From positions 62,001 through 126,000 of the forward strand of contig JANHCV010000015.1 in the NCBI GenBank assembly GCA_025594325.1: DNA of 64,000 nt. Direction: 5' to 3'. This document shows positions 1 through 10,407 of the stretch, in pieces; the first letter of the stretch is position 1; every line of letters starts with the position of its first letter. The notes beneath the pieces were generated by a model. It was not told where the DNA came from and made no database searches. It saw nothing but the letters and a program-made list of their open reading frames with translations. The position numbers were made by a program, and so were the translations under genes. This DNA is from Blastocladiella emersonii ATCC 22665 (taxonomy: Eukaryota > Blastocladiomycota > Blastocladiomycetes > Blastocladiales > Blastocladiaceae).

Positions 1-558
1 GGAGAGCGCCTGGGCGACATTTTGCTTCGAGACACGCGTTCAGGGCGACGCGTCGAGCACGTCGAGCATCACGGCGAGCAGCGAGTCGCGTGGGTGTCTC
101 CCCTGCGAGACATCACGTGTGAGGCGATCAAATTCAGGAGAAGCCCTGAGCTGTTCCCTACCTACACGCGGTGGTGCGGGTCAGCGCCAGCTTCTGACGG
201 GTCGACGCCAGAGGCGCGTACCAGGCGCGCAACGTCGTGCTCGACGCGGTCGGGGGCGCCGTCGTTGGTGTCGATCACGTCGGTGGGGCTGGTCTGGGTC
301 TGCACTCATCGAGAACCGCATCGTCAGCGAGCCACACTCGACGAGGCGCATGGTTGCACGGGAGACGCACCGCCTTGTCCACGCCGCGAGCCGCCCGAGA
401 ACGGTGCAGAGGTAGGCATGATGTTGAGGTGAGCGGTGATGGGTTTCCTGGGGAGCGTGTTGCAGCGGCCGCTCGTCGAGTCGGACACTCCTCTCGTCCT
501 CCCTCTCCCTCCCTGCCGCCCTGAGGGCTCTCATGTATCGCAACTAGACGCACCAACC
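1..558. other. upstream region, no gene seen
   Basis: I see no recognisable gene here. Open frames on both strands are Arg/Ala/Pro-rich, as expected by chance in GC-rich DNA. The stretch just before the DPH7 start (about 490-540) is pyrimidine-rich (tcctccctctccctccctgc) and is probably promoter/5' UTR. Confidence 0.5.
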
Positions 559-1703
559 ATGCCAACGACGCCCGCCACGCTGCAAGCCATCGACACCGAG
601 TACTCGGCCGACTCGGTCGAGACGTGCCCGTCGCGGCCGACGACCGTCGCCGTGGGCACGTACCAGCTGCGCAAGAAGCCGGGCGACGACGGGTCCGTCG
701 AGAAGGCGCTGCCGCCCGACCGCCTCGGCCGCCTGTACATGCACACGCTGGGCGGCGAGGACGAGGACACGCTGACCAAGGTGCAGCGCATCGAGATGCC
801 CGCGATCCTTGACATGAAGTGGGGATCGTGGACCGCCGATGCCGGCCGTGAGGGCGCCGACACGCTGGCGGTCGCCAACTCGGTCGGCCAGGTCCAGTTC
901 TGGCGGCTCGACGAGTGCGGGACCAAGGTCAGCCACCAGGCGACGTACGCGCTCGACGACGACAGCGTGCTGTGCCTGTCTCTCGAGTGGAACAACCGCA
1001 TGCCCGGGTACGCGCTGTTCTATCGTGGAAGCCTCAACCTCGCGCCTGACAACCGGGCCCATGTAGCCGCACCGCGACGCCGCAGGTCGCCGTGTCGCAG
1101 AGCGACGGCGGTCTCACGATCCTCGAAGCAACGCCAGCGGGCCTCACCGCGACACATGCGTGGACGGCGCACACGCTCGAGGCGTGGATCGCCGCGTTCG
1201 ACCCGTGGCACCCGACGACGCTGCTGAGCGGCGCCGACGACCTGGCGTTCAGCATGTGGGACCTGCGCAGCGGCGAGACCCCGACCACGCCGACCTTCCG
1301 CAACACGCGGACGCACGGCGCGGGCGTGTGCAGCATCCAGGGCAGCACGCACCGCGAGCACCTGGTGGCGACGGGCAGCTACGACGAGTACGTGCGGACG
1401 TGGGACGTGCGGTCGCTCGCGCGCCCGGTGTCCGAGGTGCACGTTGGCGGCGGCGCGTGGCGCATCAAGTGGCACCCGAGCGCTGACCGCGCGGGCGAGC
1501 TGCTGGCCGCCGGCATGCACGCCGGGTTCTTTGTCGTGGACACGGACAAGGGCGAGATCGTGACCGAGTACACGGCGCACTCGAGTCTCGCGTACGGCGT
1601 CGACTGGTGCGGCAGCGCGCTCGACCGTGTCGCGAGCTGCTCGTTCTACGACCACGCGCTGCACCTGTGGAAGGCCGAGGCCGAGGCCGAGTCGACGGCG
1701 TGA
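559..1703 (+). CDS. DPH7: diphthine methyl-ester esterase, WD40 protein (DPH7/WDR85-like)
   Basis: Two exons, 559-1007 and 1067-1703, with a 59-nt intron at 1008-1066 (GTACGC...TAG, phase 2), give about 361 residues. The protein opens with TEYSADSVE, as DPH7 proteins do just after their start, and then has WD-type blades (VQFWRLD, FSMWDLRSGE, SYDEYVRTWDVRSL, HALHLWKAE). DPH7 is known to demethylate methylated diphthine during diphthamide synthesis on elongation factor 2 in the cytosol. The ATG at 559 has a good context (accaccATG-like) and begins the conserved part. The intron assignment removes a frame change and rejoins two WD blades. It could be another WD40 protein, but the N-terminal motif and length favour DPH7. 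Confidence 0.82.
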
Positions 1704-1784
1704 CAGGGGAATAGAGAAGCCTGTTTGATTGGTTTCGCAGTGGGCTAGAAAGTTGGAGGGGCATCTATAGGACAGCATCGCGGC

Positions 1785-2382
1785 CTAGGCGGACACGGAC
1801 GACGGCTTGAGGAAGGCGTCGTTGCGCAACGCCGCGTACGCGGGCCGCACGAGCGACGTCTCGGCGACCTTGATGTCGGTCTTGATATCGAGGATCAGGT
1901 CGTCTGCGTGTGCGCGCACTGAGGTCAGCTACGGTTCACGTAATGAGAATGCGCGAGAACGTACCGAGCGACGTGTAGTTCTTCTCGTCGCGAATGTACC
2001 CGCACACGACGATCCGCAGGTCCTCGCCGTAAAAGTCGCTCTCGAACTCGTGGATGATGTGGACCTCGGCCGTGCGCTTCTCGTTCTTGAAGTACGGGTT
2101 CCACCCGACGCTCATGACCATCGGGTACGTCGTGTCGCTGCTGCCGACCGACGCCCACCCGTAGTAGATGCCGCTGTGGTTGCCCACGCTCGCAGCAATG
2201 TGGTCGGCGCCCGCCTGCGGCAGGTTCGCCGTCGGGATCCCCAGCTGCTTGCTGCCGCGCTGGAACCCCGTCTCGACGTTGCCGCGCGCGTACACTGGGT
2301 ACGGCGCCGTGGGCGTCGCCGCGTCGACGAGCAAAGGCCGGCCCGTCGCCGCGTCGGTCGGAATCGGGGCGGACATGGTCAT
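1785..2382 (-). CDS. FMN1: riboflavin kinase
   Basis: Exons 2382-1965 and 1903-1785 (intron 1904-1964, GTACGT...CAG, 61 nt, phase 1) give about 178 residues. Riboflavin kinase converts riboflavin plus ATP to FMN. The family hallmarks are present: GNVETGFQRGSKQLGIPTAN (residues about 34-53, including the PTAN metal/nucleotide motif), GIYYGWASV, the conserved SVGWNPYF and HIIHEFESDFYGEDL (catalytic Glu region), and the C-terminal LILDIKTDIKVA helix supplied by exon 2. A second ATG two codons downstream (MSAPIP) could also be the start. It is convergent with DPH7, the stops being about 80 bp apart. The length matches monofunctional fungal enzymes. Confidence 0.9.
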
Positions 2383-2570
2383 TGCGTTGCGTGGTGATTC
2401 GGTGATTCGTTGCGGTCAAAGTGGGGCGCGTGTGAGGGAGGAGGGGACCCGCCGCGGGGCGGATTCTTTGACAAACCACGCGCGCCGCCGCCCCTGCTTC
2501 ATGCGGCTCGATGACGAAGCAGCCCCCTCTTGCGAACACAAATTTGCACGTGGAGGTTCTCTATTACGGT

Positions 2571-3495
2571 TTACACGAACACCTCCGAGTCGGCTGTTCC
2601 AGCGTTGAGCAGGTCGCTGTCCGTCGTGACGTCGAGCGACGCTATGTCCATGGCCAGGTCGTCCGTGGCCGCCGTCTCGGCATCGCCCGCCGGGTCGTCG
2701 TTGGCCTCCTCGTGGTCCTCGTCGAGCATGACCTCGGCCGCGGCCGGGGCCTCGGAGCGCTCGAGAGTGAAGGCGGGGCGCATGAGAGCTACACAGCCCG
2801 CCAACGTCAGTTAGCACTCGCCCTCAACAGCGGACGACAAGCAACGTACTCTCAGTGCGGTTGGACGTGAGCACGGGCCGCTGAGTGTCGTACTGGTCGG
2901 CCTCGTCGATGCGCTGGACGGCGTCGATCCACGAGATCCCCGGGTTCGCGCCGAGCACGGACACGAGGGCGTTGGTGAACGCGCCGCCGTTCGTGCCCCC
3001 GAGCGAGTACTGGTCGTCCTGCGACGCCGAGATGCAGACCACGGTGCCCGCGATCTCGTCGCCGCCGACGTCCAGGTCCGCGATGGACCCGTTCGAGCAC
3101 GAGTCCACGCTTATGACGAGCTGCGCGCCCTCAGGCAGACCCGCGAGGATCCCGCGGATCTCGTCGTCCGTGACGACGCCGTCGGCCGCGCACAGCACCT
3201 CGTTGAGCCCATCGGCCTCCTTGCCCGAGCTGTCCTCGCGCTGGCTGCCGTGGCCCGCGTACGAGAACAGCAGCGTGTCGCCCGGCTGCGCCTGTGCCAC
3301 CATGTCCCGCAGCCCGTCCAGGATCTGGTCGCGCGTCACGGGAGCCGCCGAGTCGGTGACGACGGAAACGTCCGCGATGCCCATGGTGCGCGCGAGCGCG
3401 CCCATGTTGCGCGCGTCCACGTCGCAACCCGGGATGGGGCTGCCGCCCTCGCCCGTCGGGTATGTCAGGCCGAAACAGAGTGCGCGGTTGACCAT
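2571..3495 (-). CDS. metacaspase-like cysteine protease, copy A
   Basis: Exons 3495-2850 and 2788-2571 (intron 2789-2849, GTACGT...TAG) give about 287 residues. This is a caspase-fold protease with no long prodomain: ALCFGLTYP at the N-terminus, catalytic His82 in SYAGHGSQ and catalytic Cys133 in SVDSCSNGS. Exon 2 encodes an acidic C-terminal tail starting LMRPAFT. Metacaspases cleave after Arg/Lys and usually need calcium. The active-site context SCSNGS departs from the usual D-x-C-x-S-G seen in copy B (DACYSGT), so specificity or activity may differ. It lies in tandem with copy B (3975-4906), with the same intron position and a near-identical leader, which indicates a recent duplication. 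Confidence 0.85.
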
Positions 3496-3974
3496 GGTTG
3501 GATGATAATGAAGCTACGTGAGTGCGCGGAGGGAGAGAGAGATCGGCATGTCTCAAGCCCCGGGTCGGCTAGTGCACCGGAATCCGCCACGCTTCTCCTC
3601 AAGCTGCGGGCCGGAGTGTCGTCTGGCCACCCGCAACGCGACGCGACGTTGGACGGGATCTCGTCTTCCGTCCGTGGGAGGCGACCGAGCCCGCACGGTC
3701 GTCGCCCGCCCGCGCTCTGGCGCGCGCGCGCGAGGGGCGTGGTTTTCATGCTGGTCGGCATCACACCGGCCATCAGCTCGCGGGCCCGCAGTCGTATAGG
3801 TGATACATCGCAGTCAAGTTGAGATCGGGGAGAGAGAAAACCCGCCGCGGTGCAGCTGCAGGTTTTGACGAGCGCGTCACGGCCGCCACCGCAGACTGCT
3901 GTTCGCTGCCCTTGCGAAGTCAAGGCCGTTTCGAGCAAGAGTCTGTACATTATTCTCCTCTAATCTATCGCGCA
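3496..3974. other. intergenic between the tandem metacaspase genes
   Basis: No gene seen. The first 20 or so bases carry the leader shared with copy B (gene sense CACGTAGCTTCATTATCATC, then the ATG). The rest should hold the copy A promoter and copy B 3' UTR. A GC-rich (gc)n-like stretch lies at about 3718-3732. Confidence 0.5.
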
Positions 3975-4906
3975 CTACATGAGCAGCTCAGAGTCGCCCG
4001 TCGCGGCGCCAATCAGGTCGCCGTCCGTGACCTCGAGCGTCGCCATGTCCATGGACAGGTCGTCCGTGGCCGCCTCGGTGGACTCGCCGCGGCCGAACAC
4101 GCCCGACAGGTAGTCGACGACCTCCTCGAAGAAGCCCTGGTCGTCCTCGAGCGGGACCGCGGTAGCGGACGGGTCGATGGTGAATGCGGGGCGCATCAGG
4201 GCTACAATCCCAGCAAACGTCAGTGCAGGCTCGCGACCACTTCACAGCGTGGAACCGTACCCTCGGCGCGGTTCGACGTGAGCACAGGCCGCTGGGTATC
4301 GAGGTGGTCAGCCTCGTCAATGAGCTGGACCGCGTCGACCCACGAGATGCCCGGGTTCTCGGCGAGCACCGACGCGAGCGCGTTGGTGAAGGCGCCGCCG
4401 GCGCCGGACCCCATAGACACCTGGTCGTCCTGCGCGGCCGAGATGCACACGACGTCGCCGGCGATCTCGTCGCCGTCGACATCCAGGTCGACCATGGTGC
4501 CCGAGTAGCACGCATCGATACTCAGCGTCATGGTGGCGCCCGCGGGGAGGCCGGCGAGGACCGCGCGGATCTCGTCGTCGGTGATGGGCCCGTCGGCCGC
4601 GCACAGCACCTCGTTCTTGCCGTCGGCCTCGTCGTCCGATGCGTCCGCGCGCTGGCTGCCGTGGCCCGCGTACGAGAAGAGGAGCGCGTCGCCGGGCTGC
4701 GCCTGCGCCACCATGTCGCGCAGACCGTCGAGAATCTGGTCGCGCGTCACGGGCGCCTCCGTGTCGGTGACGACCGTCACGTCCTCGATGCCCATGGTCG
4801 CCGCCAGCGCGCCCATGGTGTGCGCGTCCAGGTCCGAGCCCGGGATGGGGCTGCCGCCCTCGCCCGTCGGGTACGTGAGGCCGACGCAGAATGCGCGATG
4901 AACCAT
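3975..4906 (-). CDS. metacaspase-like cysteine protease, copy B
   Basis: Exons 4906-4261 and 4201-3975 (intron 4202-4260, GTACGG...TAG) give about 290 residues. It is collinear with copy A. Catalytic His82 sits in SYAGHGSQ and Cys133 in SIDACYSGT, which is the canonical clan CD arrangement. N-terminal RAFCVGLTYP forms the first caspase strand, so there is no prodomain of type I length. The acidic exon-2 tail (ALMRPAFT..., ending GDSELLM) resembles the copy A tail. Both genes point the same way with 479 bp between them. A TATA-like TAGAAATATA lies in gene sense at about 5121-5130, upstream of this copy. Probable cytosolic protease linked to stress, proteostasis or cell death, by family knowledge only. 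Confidence 0.87.
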
Positions 4907-5282
4907 AGTTGGATGATAATAAAGCTACGTGGAAGTGGGTTTCTGGGGGGAGAAGGAGAGCGGGAGCCGGGCAGGAGCCGGGTGGCCTTTTGAAGGGCGC
5001 CGACTGGGCGCCGACCAAGCCCCGAAGCGCACGCACCGCCACCGTGCTTGCCCTCGCCCGACTTCACCGCAGTGCCTGGCCGGCGACGCGCGGCGCGGGA
5101 CAGTACATAACAAGGGTCTCTATATTTCTACATTTCGTTCGACTCGGTCGGTCCACGAGTGACGACATGGGGGTCCGAGGATCCCGTTCAGTCTCCACAC
5201 TTTTGCACACGAGGGACGACGCGTCGCGCCGCGGCCGTTCCTGCACCACTTCCGGTTGACATCATCACGCCCGCCATCAAGC
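4907..5282. other. intergenic upstream of metacaspase copy B
   Basis: No gene seen. It contains the copy B leader (to about 4930) and an AT-richer patch at 5104-5145 (acataac...tatatttctacattt) that reads as a TATA-like element in the minus direction. The rest is the 3' region of the ADCK1-like gene. Confidence 0.45.
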
Positions 5283-7077
5283 TCACATCCACCCGCTCTC
5301 GTACAGCCACACGGCGGCGTGGATGGCCCACGACTCGAGCTGGTCCTTGACGCGCGTGAGGAGCGGGAGGTCCTCCTCGTCTTCCTCGGCCTCGCCCTCC
5401 TCGTCGCTGGATCGCGGGCGCCGCGACGTCATGTCGATGACGGCGGCACTCATGACGGACACGCTGGCCCACTCGGACAGCCCGAGCGAGCGCGCGACGC
5501 TGCGCAGGAGGTCGTTGGTCTTGAACACGAGTAGCAGCGGGCGCGGGACCTGGGCGAGGACCTGCGCGATCTCGACAAAGTACGCCTGCGCGCTCGACGA
5601 CACGCTCGTCAGCTCGTCGCCGTTACGCTCGCTCGCCACACCACCACCGTTCGTCCCGTCGCCGACAATCGTCTCCCAGCTGCGGCCCGTCAGCATGCAC
5701 GCGAACAGGTGGTACATGTCGACGTGCGCAACGCGGCGCGACCAGTCGCGGATCCCGGCCTCGTCGCCGCGGATCAGCGCGCGCCACAGGTGCGCGTACC
5801 CGTGGCGGAACGCCGGCGACAGCTCGCGGTACAGGCCGTGGTCGAGCAGCACGATGGTGAAGTTGCGCGGGCGCCAGAAGCGGGCGAGGAACGGCAGAGT
5901 CCGGGTCGCGCGCGGCTGCACCATCAGGTTGCCCGGGTGCGGGTCCGCGTGCAGGAACCCGTGCTTGAAGATCATGTCCGAGAAGGCCCGCGTCAGCTCG
6001 CACGCGACCTGGCTCGGGCTGATGCCGTGCTGACGCAGGTACTCGAGGTCGTCGATGCGGCTGCCCTCGGCGACTAGTTGCGCGCGCGGGTGTGAGTTGC
6101 GCCGTTGGGTGGGCGAGAAAATGAGCGGGCAGCGTACACTCCATGCACAGTAACCGCTCGTCGGCCCAGTACACGGCGGGGACCTTGATGAGCCGCGACG
6201 ACCCGGCAAAGTTGGCCGTGACGCGCGCCGTGTTCTTGGCCTCGTGGCGGAAGCTACGGTACGCGGGTCGGTGAGTATAAGTAACGTCGTGCGTGCTTGA
6301 GAGAGAATCACGTACTCGAGCTCGAGCGGGAGATTGTCGCGCATCTCGTCGGCGAGCCAACCAAACTCGAATTCGGGGAACAAGATCTTGACCATCTGCA
6401 CGAAGCTGGCCGTGAGCTCAATGTCGAGCATGGAGAAGGTGCGGATCTCCGGGTGCTGCATCTTGATGGCGACGCGGCGCCCGTCCTTGAGCGTGGCGCG
6501 GTGCACTTGGGCGACGGACGCGACTAGAATGGTTGCGACATCAGAACCGCGGACCATAAACGCGCCTTCTCGCGATCAGCGTACCGCCGAGAGGCTCTGG
6601 GTCGAAATCGTCAAACACGTCGTCGAGCCCGACCCCGCGGTCGCGGCGGAACATGGCGTCGAGGTCGGCGACGGGCGTGGGCGGGCACTGGTCCTGCAAA
6701 ACCCGCATGGTCTGCACGTATTCGGTGGGCAGCAGGTACTCCATGGCAGCAATGTGCTGGCCGAGCTTCACGTAGACGCCGCCGTTCTTCTCGGCCGCCG
6801 CCAGGATCCGCTGTGCGCTGCGCAGGTGCACCTCGCTCTTGAGCGCGCGATACGCGGCCTCGTCGCCATCGACGGGCCCGTCCCGCAGCGTCCACTTGTA
6901 GTCGGCGACGATCGACACGCCCGTCACCACGGTGCGCAAGGACCGCACGGCGGCGCGCGCGAGAAACATCGGGTCGCGGTCGGCGCCCGTCAGGGCCAGC
7001 GAGCCCGCGACGCTCGCGCCGCCGAGGACCGCGGTTGCGAGGATCGCCCGGCGCGCGGTTCGGGCAAAGTGATACAT
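5283..7077 (-). CDS. ADCK1/Mcp2-type ABC1 atypical kinase (mitochondrial)
   Basis: Four exons: 7077-6585, 6523-6316, 6253-6138 and 6073-5283. The introns (6524-6584, 6254-6315, 6074-6137) all have GTACGY...TAG ends. The product is about 535 residues. ABC1/UbiB-family hallmarks in order: VKLGQHIA (KxGQ, residues about 104-107), GVASVAQVHRA (Ala-rich loop), VAIKMQHP (ATP-site Lys), the LELDFRHEAKN helix, FLHADPHPGNLMV (catalytic loop) and VLLDHGLYREL (metal-binding DxG). The N-terminus has a basic, hydrophobic segment typical of mitochondrial targeting. Yeast Mcp2 and animal ADCK1 act in mitochondrial lipid homeostasis. The C-terminus has an acidic insert (about SSDEEGEAEEDEED). The exon joins restore all conserved motifs in one frame. 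Confidence 0.88.
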
Positions 7078-7679
7078 GGTAGTGTGAAGCGGTTGTTGAA
7101 TGTGGGAGAGAGAGGGAAGGGGTGCTGACAGGCGCGGGTCAAGGGGGAAAGCGATCGGAACCCCGAGGGTCGAGCCGCGGGATCGGGATCGGTGGCCGGC
7201 CGCGCCGCGCCTCAACACCTCTCGCCGCAACCCGGTCGACATCAACAACCACCATTGACGCTCATTTTCGGCACGGCGATGTTTTTCAAACGCGGCGACC
7301 CAATGCACCAAGCTTAGCGCCGTCGTCGCGTCCCCACACGGCGGAACGGCGGCTCGGCAAAAGCGAAACCTCGAGAGCGCCCGATCAGGTGACGCAGCGT
7401 GACGTCGGAAACAGAGCCGCACCGCTCTCTCCCCGCGGCCCTCGCCGTCGCCGGCGGCCGGCTGGCGGGCGCGCGCAGGCCATGTCGTTGCCCTCGACGC
7501 CGTCGCAGCCCGCCCGTGTGATCGCCGACTACCACGTAGCTCCACGCATCTTGAACCAGCAGCTGCGCCCTTGACCCGGCTCCCTGCTACGCGATCGACC
7601 TCCCGACTGGCCTCCACGCCCCCGTCCTCGTTTCCGCCCCTCTCTACGAAACCCCCGAAACCCGTCCAATCGATCCACC
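7078..7679. promoter_or_regulatory. divergent promoter region, ADCK1-like / eIF2-alpha
   Basis: These 602 bp separate two divergently transcribed genes. No ORF here is credible. The segment next to eIF2-alpha is pyrimidine-rich (about 7590-7679). No clear TATA box seen. Confidence 0.5.
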
Positions 7680-8609
7680 ATGGCGGAGAACCAGTTCACG
7701 TGCCGCATGTACGAGGCCAAGTTCCCCGAGCTCGAGGACCTGGTCATGGTCAACGTGCGCCAGATCGCCGACATGGGCGCGTACGTGCGCCTGCTCGAGT
7801 ACGACGGCATCGAGGGCATGATCCTGCTGTCGGAGCTGTCGCGCCGGCGCATCCGGTCGATCCAGAAGCTGATCCGCGTCGGCCGCAACGAGGTGGCGCT
7901 CGTGCTGCGCGTCGACAAGGAGAAGGGCTACATTGACCTGTCCAAGCGCCGCGTCGCGCCCGAGGACCTCATCAAGTGCGAGGAAAAGTTCAACAAGTCC
8001 AAGGCCGTCCACTCGATCATGCGCCACGTCGCCGAGAAGCTCAACCTCGTCCTGCAGGACCTGTACGAGCAGTTCGGCTGGCCCCTGTACCGCCGCTACG
8101 GCCACGCCTACGACGCCTTCAAGCTCGCCATCTCGGACCCCGACCGCGTCTTCGAGGGCCTCGAGATCGAGCCCGAGATCATGGCCGAGCTCATCTCCAA
8201 CATCAAGCGGCGAATGACCCCGCAGCCCGTCAAGGTCCGCGCCGACGTCGAGGTCACCTGCTACGGCTACGAGGGCATCGACGCCATCAAGGCCGCCCTC
8301 ACCACCTGCGAGTCCTTCTCCAACGAGGAGGTGCCCATCAAGGTCCGCCTCGTCGCCCCGCCACTCTACGTCATCACCACCATCACCACCGACAAGGTGC
8401 TCGGCATTGAGACCCTCGAGCGCGCCATCGCCGCCATGCAGGACGCCATCGCCGCCCACGGCGGTAACGTCAGCATCAAGATGAAGCCCCGCGCCGTCTC
8501 GGCCACCGACGAGAAGGAGCTGGCCGAGCTCATGGAGCGCTTCGAGCGCGAGAACGCCGAGGTCTCGGGCGACGACGACGACGAGGACGCCGAGGCCGAC
8601 GACGAGTAA
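7680..8609 (+). CDS. SUI2: translation initiation factor eIF2 subunit alpha
   Basis: Single exon, 309 residues, with the ATG in a ccaccATGG context. eIF2-alpha is part of the heterotrimer that brings Met-tRNAi to the 40S ribosome. The S1/OB domain starts MYEAKFPELEDLVMVNV, and the phosphorylation loop LLSELSRRRIRSIQKL carries the regulatory serine at residue 54 (Ser51 of the mature human numbering), so stress-kinase control should be possible. A helical domain (YGHAYDAFKLA) and the alpha-beta C-terminal domain (VEVTCYGYEGIDAIKAAL) follow, then the expected acidic tail. The length matches the fungal family. Intronless, convergent with the uridine kinase gene. Confidence 0.97.
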   Translation: MAENQFTCRMYEAKFPELEDLVMVNVRQIADMGAYVRLLEYDGIEGMILLSELSRRRIRSIQKLIRVGRNEVALVLRVDKEKGYIDLSKRRVAPEDLIKCEEKFNKSKAVHSIMRHVAEKLNLVLQDLYEQFGWPLYRRYGHAYDAFKLAISDPDRVFEGLEIEPEIMAELISNIKRRMTPQPVKVRADVEVTCYGYEGIDAIKAALTTCESFSNEEVPIKVRLVAPPLYVITTITTDKVLGIETLERAIAAMQDAIAAHGGNVSIKMKPRAVSATDEKELAELMERFERENAEVSGDDDDEDAEADDE

Positions 8610-8898
8610 GAGTTTTTGTCCGTGTGTGTGTATCACTGTGGCCGTGTCTCTCCTTGCATCCGAACCCTTTCTCTCCCGCCCGCCCGCCCGCCCCTCTTTC
8701 GCTTCCCCACCCAACACCTGTGTTCCTCCCCCCTTCCCCTCCCTATAGTCTCGTTTTCTTGATTTTGTTTGCTCTCCTGTCTCTCTGCTCTGCATCAGTG
8801 GCTCTGGATCACGCACGCACGCTAGTTGTATATCAGGTCAGTTCAATAGGCAGGAAGTGCTCGGGCTCCCGTGGTCGCCACCACGACTCAGACTCGCT

Positions 8899-10407
8899 CT
8901 ACTCGTCCGAGCCAAAGTAGCGGTCGCCGTAGTTGCCGATACCCGGCAGAATGTGGTACTGGTCGTTGATCTCGGGGTCGACCTCGCTGACGACGATCTT
9001 GACCTTGGGGAACGCGCGGGCGACGGCGTGGAGGCCGGGCGGCGCGGCGATCAGTGTGGCGAGCACGATGCGGTCCTCGGGGACGCTGTGGTCGAGCAGG
9101 ACGCGGATCGCCATCATGGCGGCGGCGCCCGTGGCGACGGTCGCGTCCATGAGCAGCACGCTGCGCTGGGCGACGTCGGTCGGCAGCTTCGAGTAGTGCA
9201 GCTCGGGCTCGCCCGTCTTGGGCGAGCTCTGGATCAGCAGCTTGCCGATCGACACGTCCTTGGACACGCGGCGCAGCGACGCCTCCATGATCTCGCCCGA
9301 CCGCATGATCGACACGCCGCACAGGCCGCCGGCCGCGTGCGCGAGCCCGGCAAACTGCGCGCCCGTCGGCGTCGTCACGTTGAGCGGCTCGAACGGGAAC
9401 TCGGCCAGCGCGCGCTCCACGACCAGGCAGCTGAGCCGGTCGCTGTAGAAGATGAAGTCGGACCGCGCCGTGGTCGCGTCGCGCAGGATCGTGTGCAGGG
9501 CGCGCAGCTGGCCGCGCGGCGGCATCACGAGCACCGACGCGGGGAGCTCCGTCGACGAGAAATTCTCCTTGGCCAGCAGGTGGCGGAACGACTGCCCGCG
9601 CTCGTCGAGCTGCCGGATAATGTGCTTGTTGATCAGGTCGACGGCCACCGTGTTGTCCTTGCCGCGCGGCGCGATGATGTCGGCCCACTTCATGGTCGGG
9701 TAGATGAACTCGTCGAACGCCGGCTTGACGAACCGGTGGTACTGCTGCAGCACGCCCGCCGCGTCGCGCCCGCGCTCGGCAATGTCGCGGCGCAGGCGGC
9801 GCGCGAGGCGCACGTCGCTGTCCGTGTCGACAAACACCTTGAGGTCCATGAGGTCGCGCACGTTCTTGTCGTAGAGCGCGAAGATGCCCTCGAAGATGAC
9901 CACGTTGGCGCCGTAGATCTTCTCGACCTTGTCGGCGAGCCGCGAGTGCGTCGTGAAGTCGTAGACGGGCACTTCGACGGCCTTGCCGAGCTTGAGCCCC
10001 TCGAGCACCTCGAACAGCCGCTCGTAGTCGAACGACGACGGGTGGTCGAAGTCGTGCTCGTTGCGGTGCGCCGCCGCAATCTGCTCGGGCGTCAGCGACT
10101 TGTAGAACGAGTCCATGGACAGCAGCACCACCTGCGGGCCCAGGCTGCGCAGGATCCGCTGCGCGATGCTCGTCTTGCCCGACGCACTGCCGCCCGACTA
10201 GACACGGGCGGGGTCGATCGTATGTGTCAACGGGATACTCGTTGGACCACGGAGAGCGCTCGCTAGTACCATGCCCACAATGTACGGCCGCTGCGGCTCG
10301 CCGTCCATGTTGTACCACGGCATGCGGCCCGACACGTAGGTCTTGGACACGCGGCCCTTGGGCGCCGCAGCAGCGGGAGCAGCGCTGGTCGTCGATGCGT
10401 CCGCCAT
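8899..10407 (-). CDS. URK1: bifunctional uridine kinase / uracil phosphoribosyltransferase
   Basis: Exons 10407-10270 and 10197-8899 (intron 10198-10269, GTACTA...TAG, phase 0) give about 478 residues. The N-terminal half is a uridine/cytidine kinase: P-loop SGGSASGKTS (about residues 47-56), LLSMDSFYKSL, HPSSFDYERL, VIFEGIFALYD, VDTDSDVRLARRLRRDI. The C-terminal half is UPRT-like: FIFYSDRLSCLVVERAL, CGVSIMRSGEIME, LLMDATVATGAAAMMAI (PRPP-loop equivalent) and the terminal GIGNYGDRYFG. Domain order and length match yeast Urk1 and metazoan UCKL1. Role: pyrimidine salvage in the cytosol. The splice rebuilds the P-loop, which supports the intron. Confidence 0.95.

Noticed and set aside
8644-8816. 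Pyrimidine-rich tract between eIF2-alpha and uridine kinase as a possible gene
   Set aside because: It encodes only Pro/Ser/Leu runs and is best explained as 3' UTR between convergent genes.
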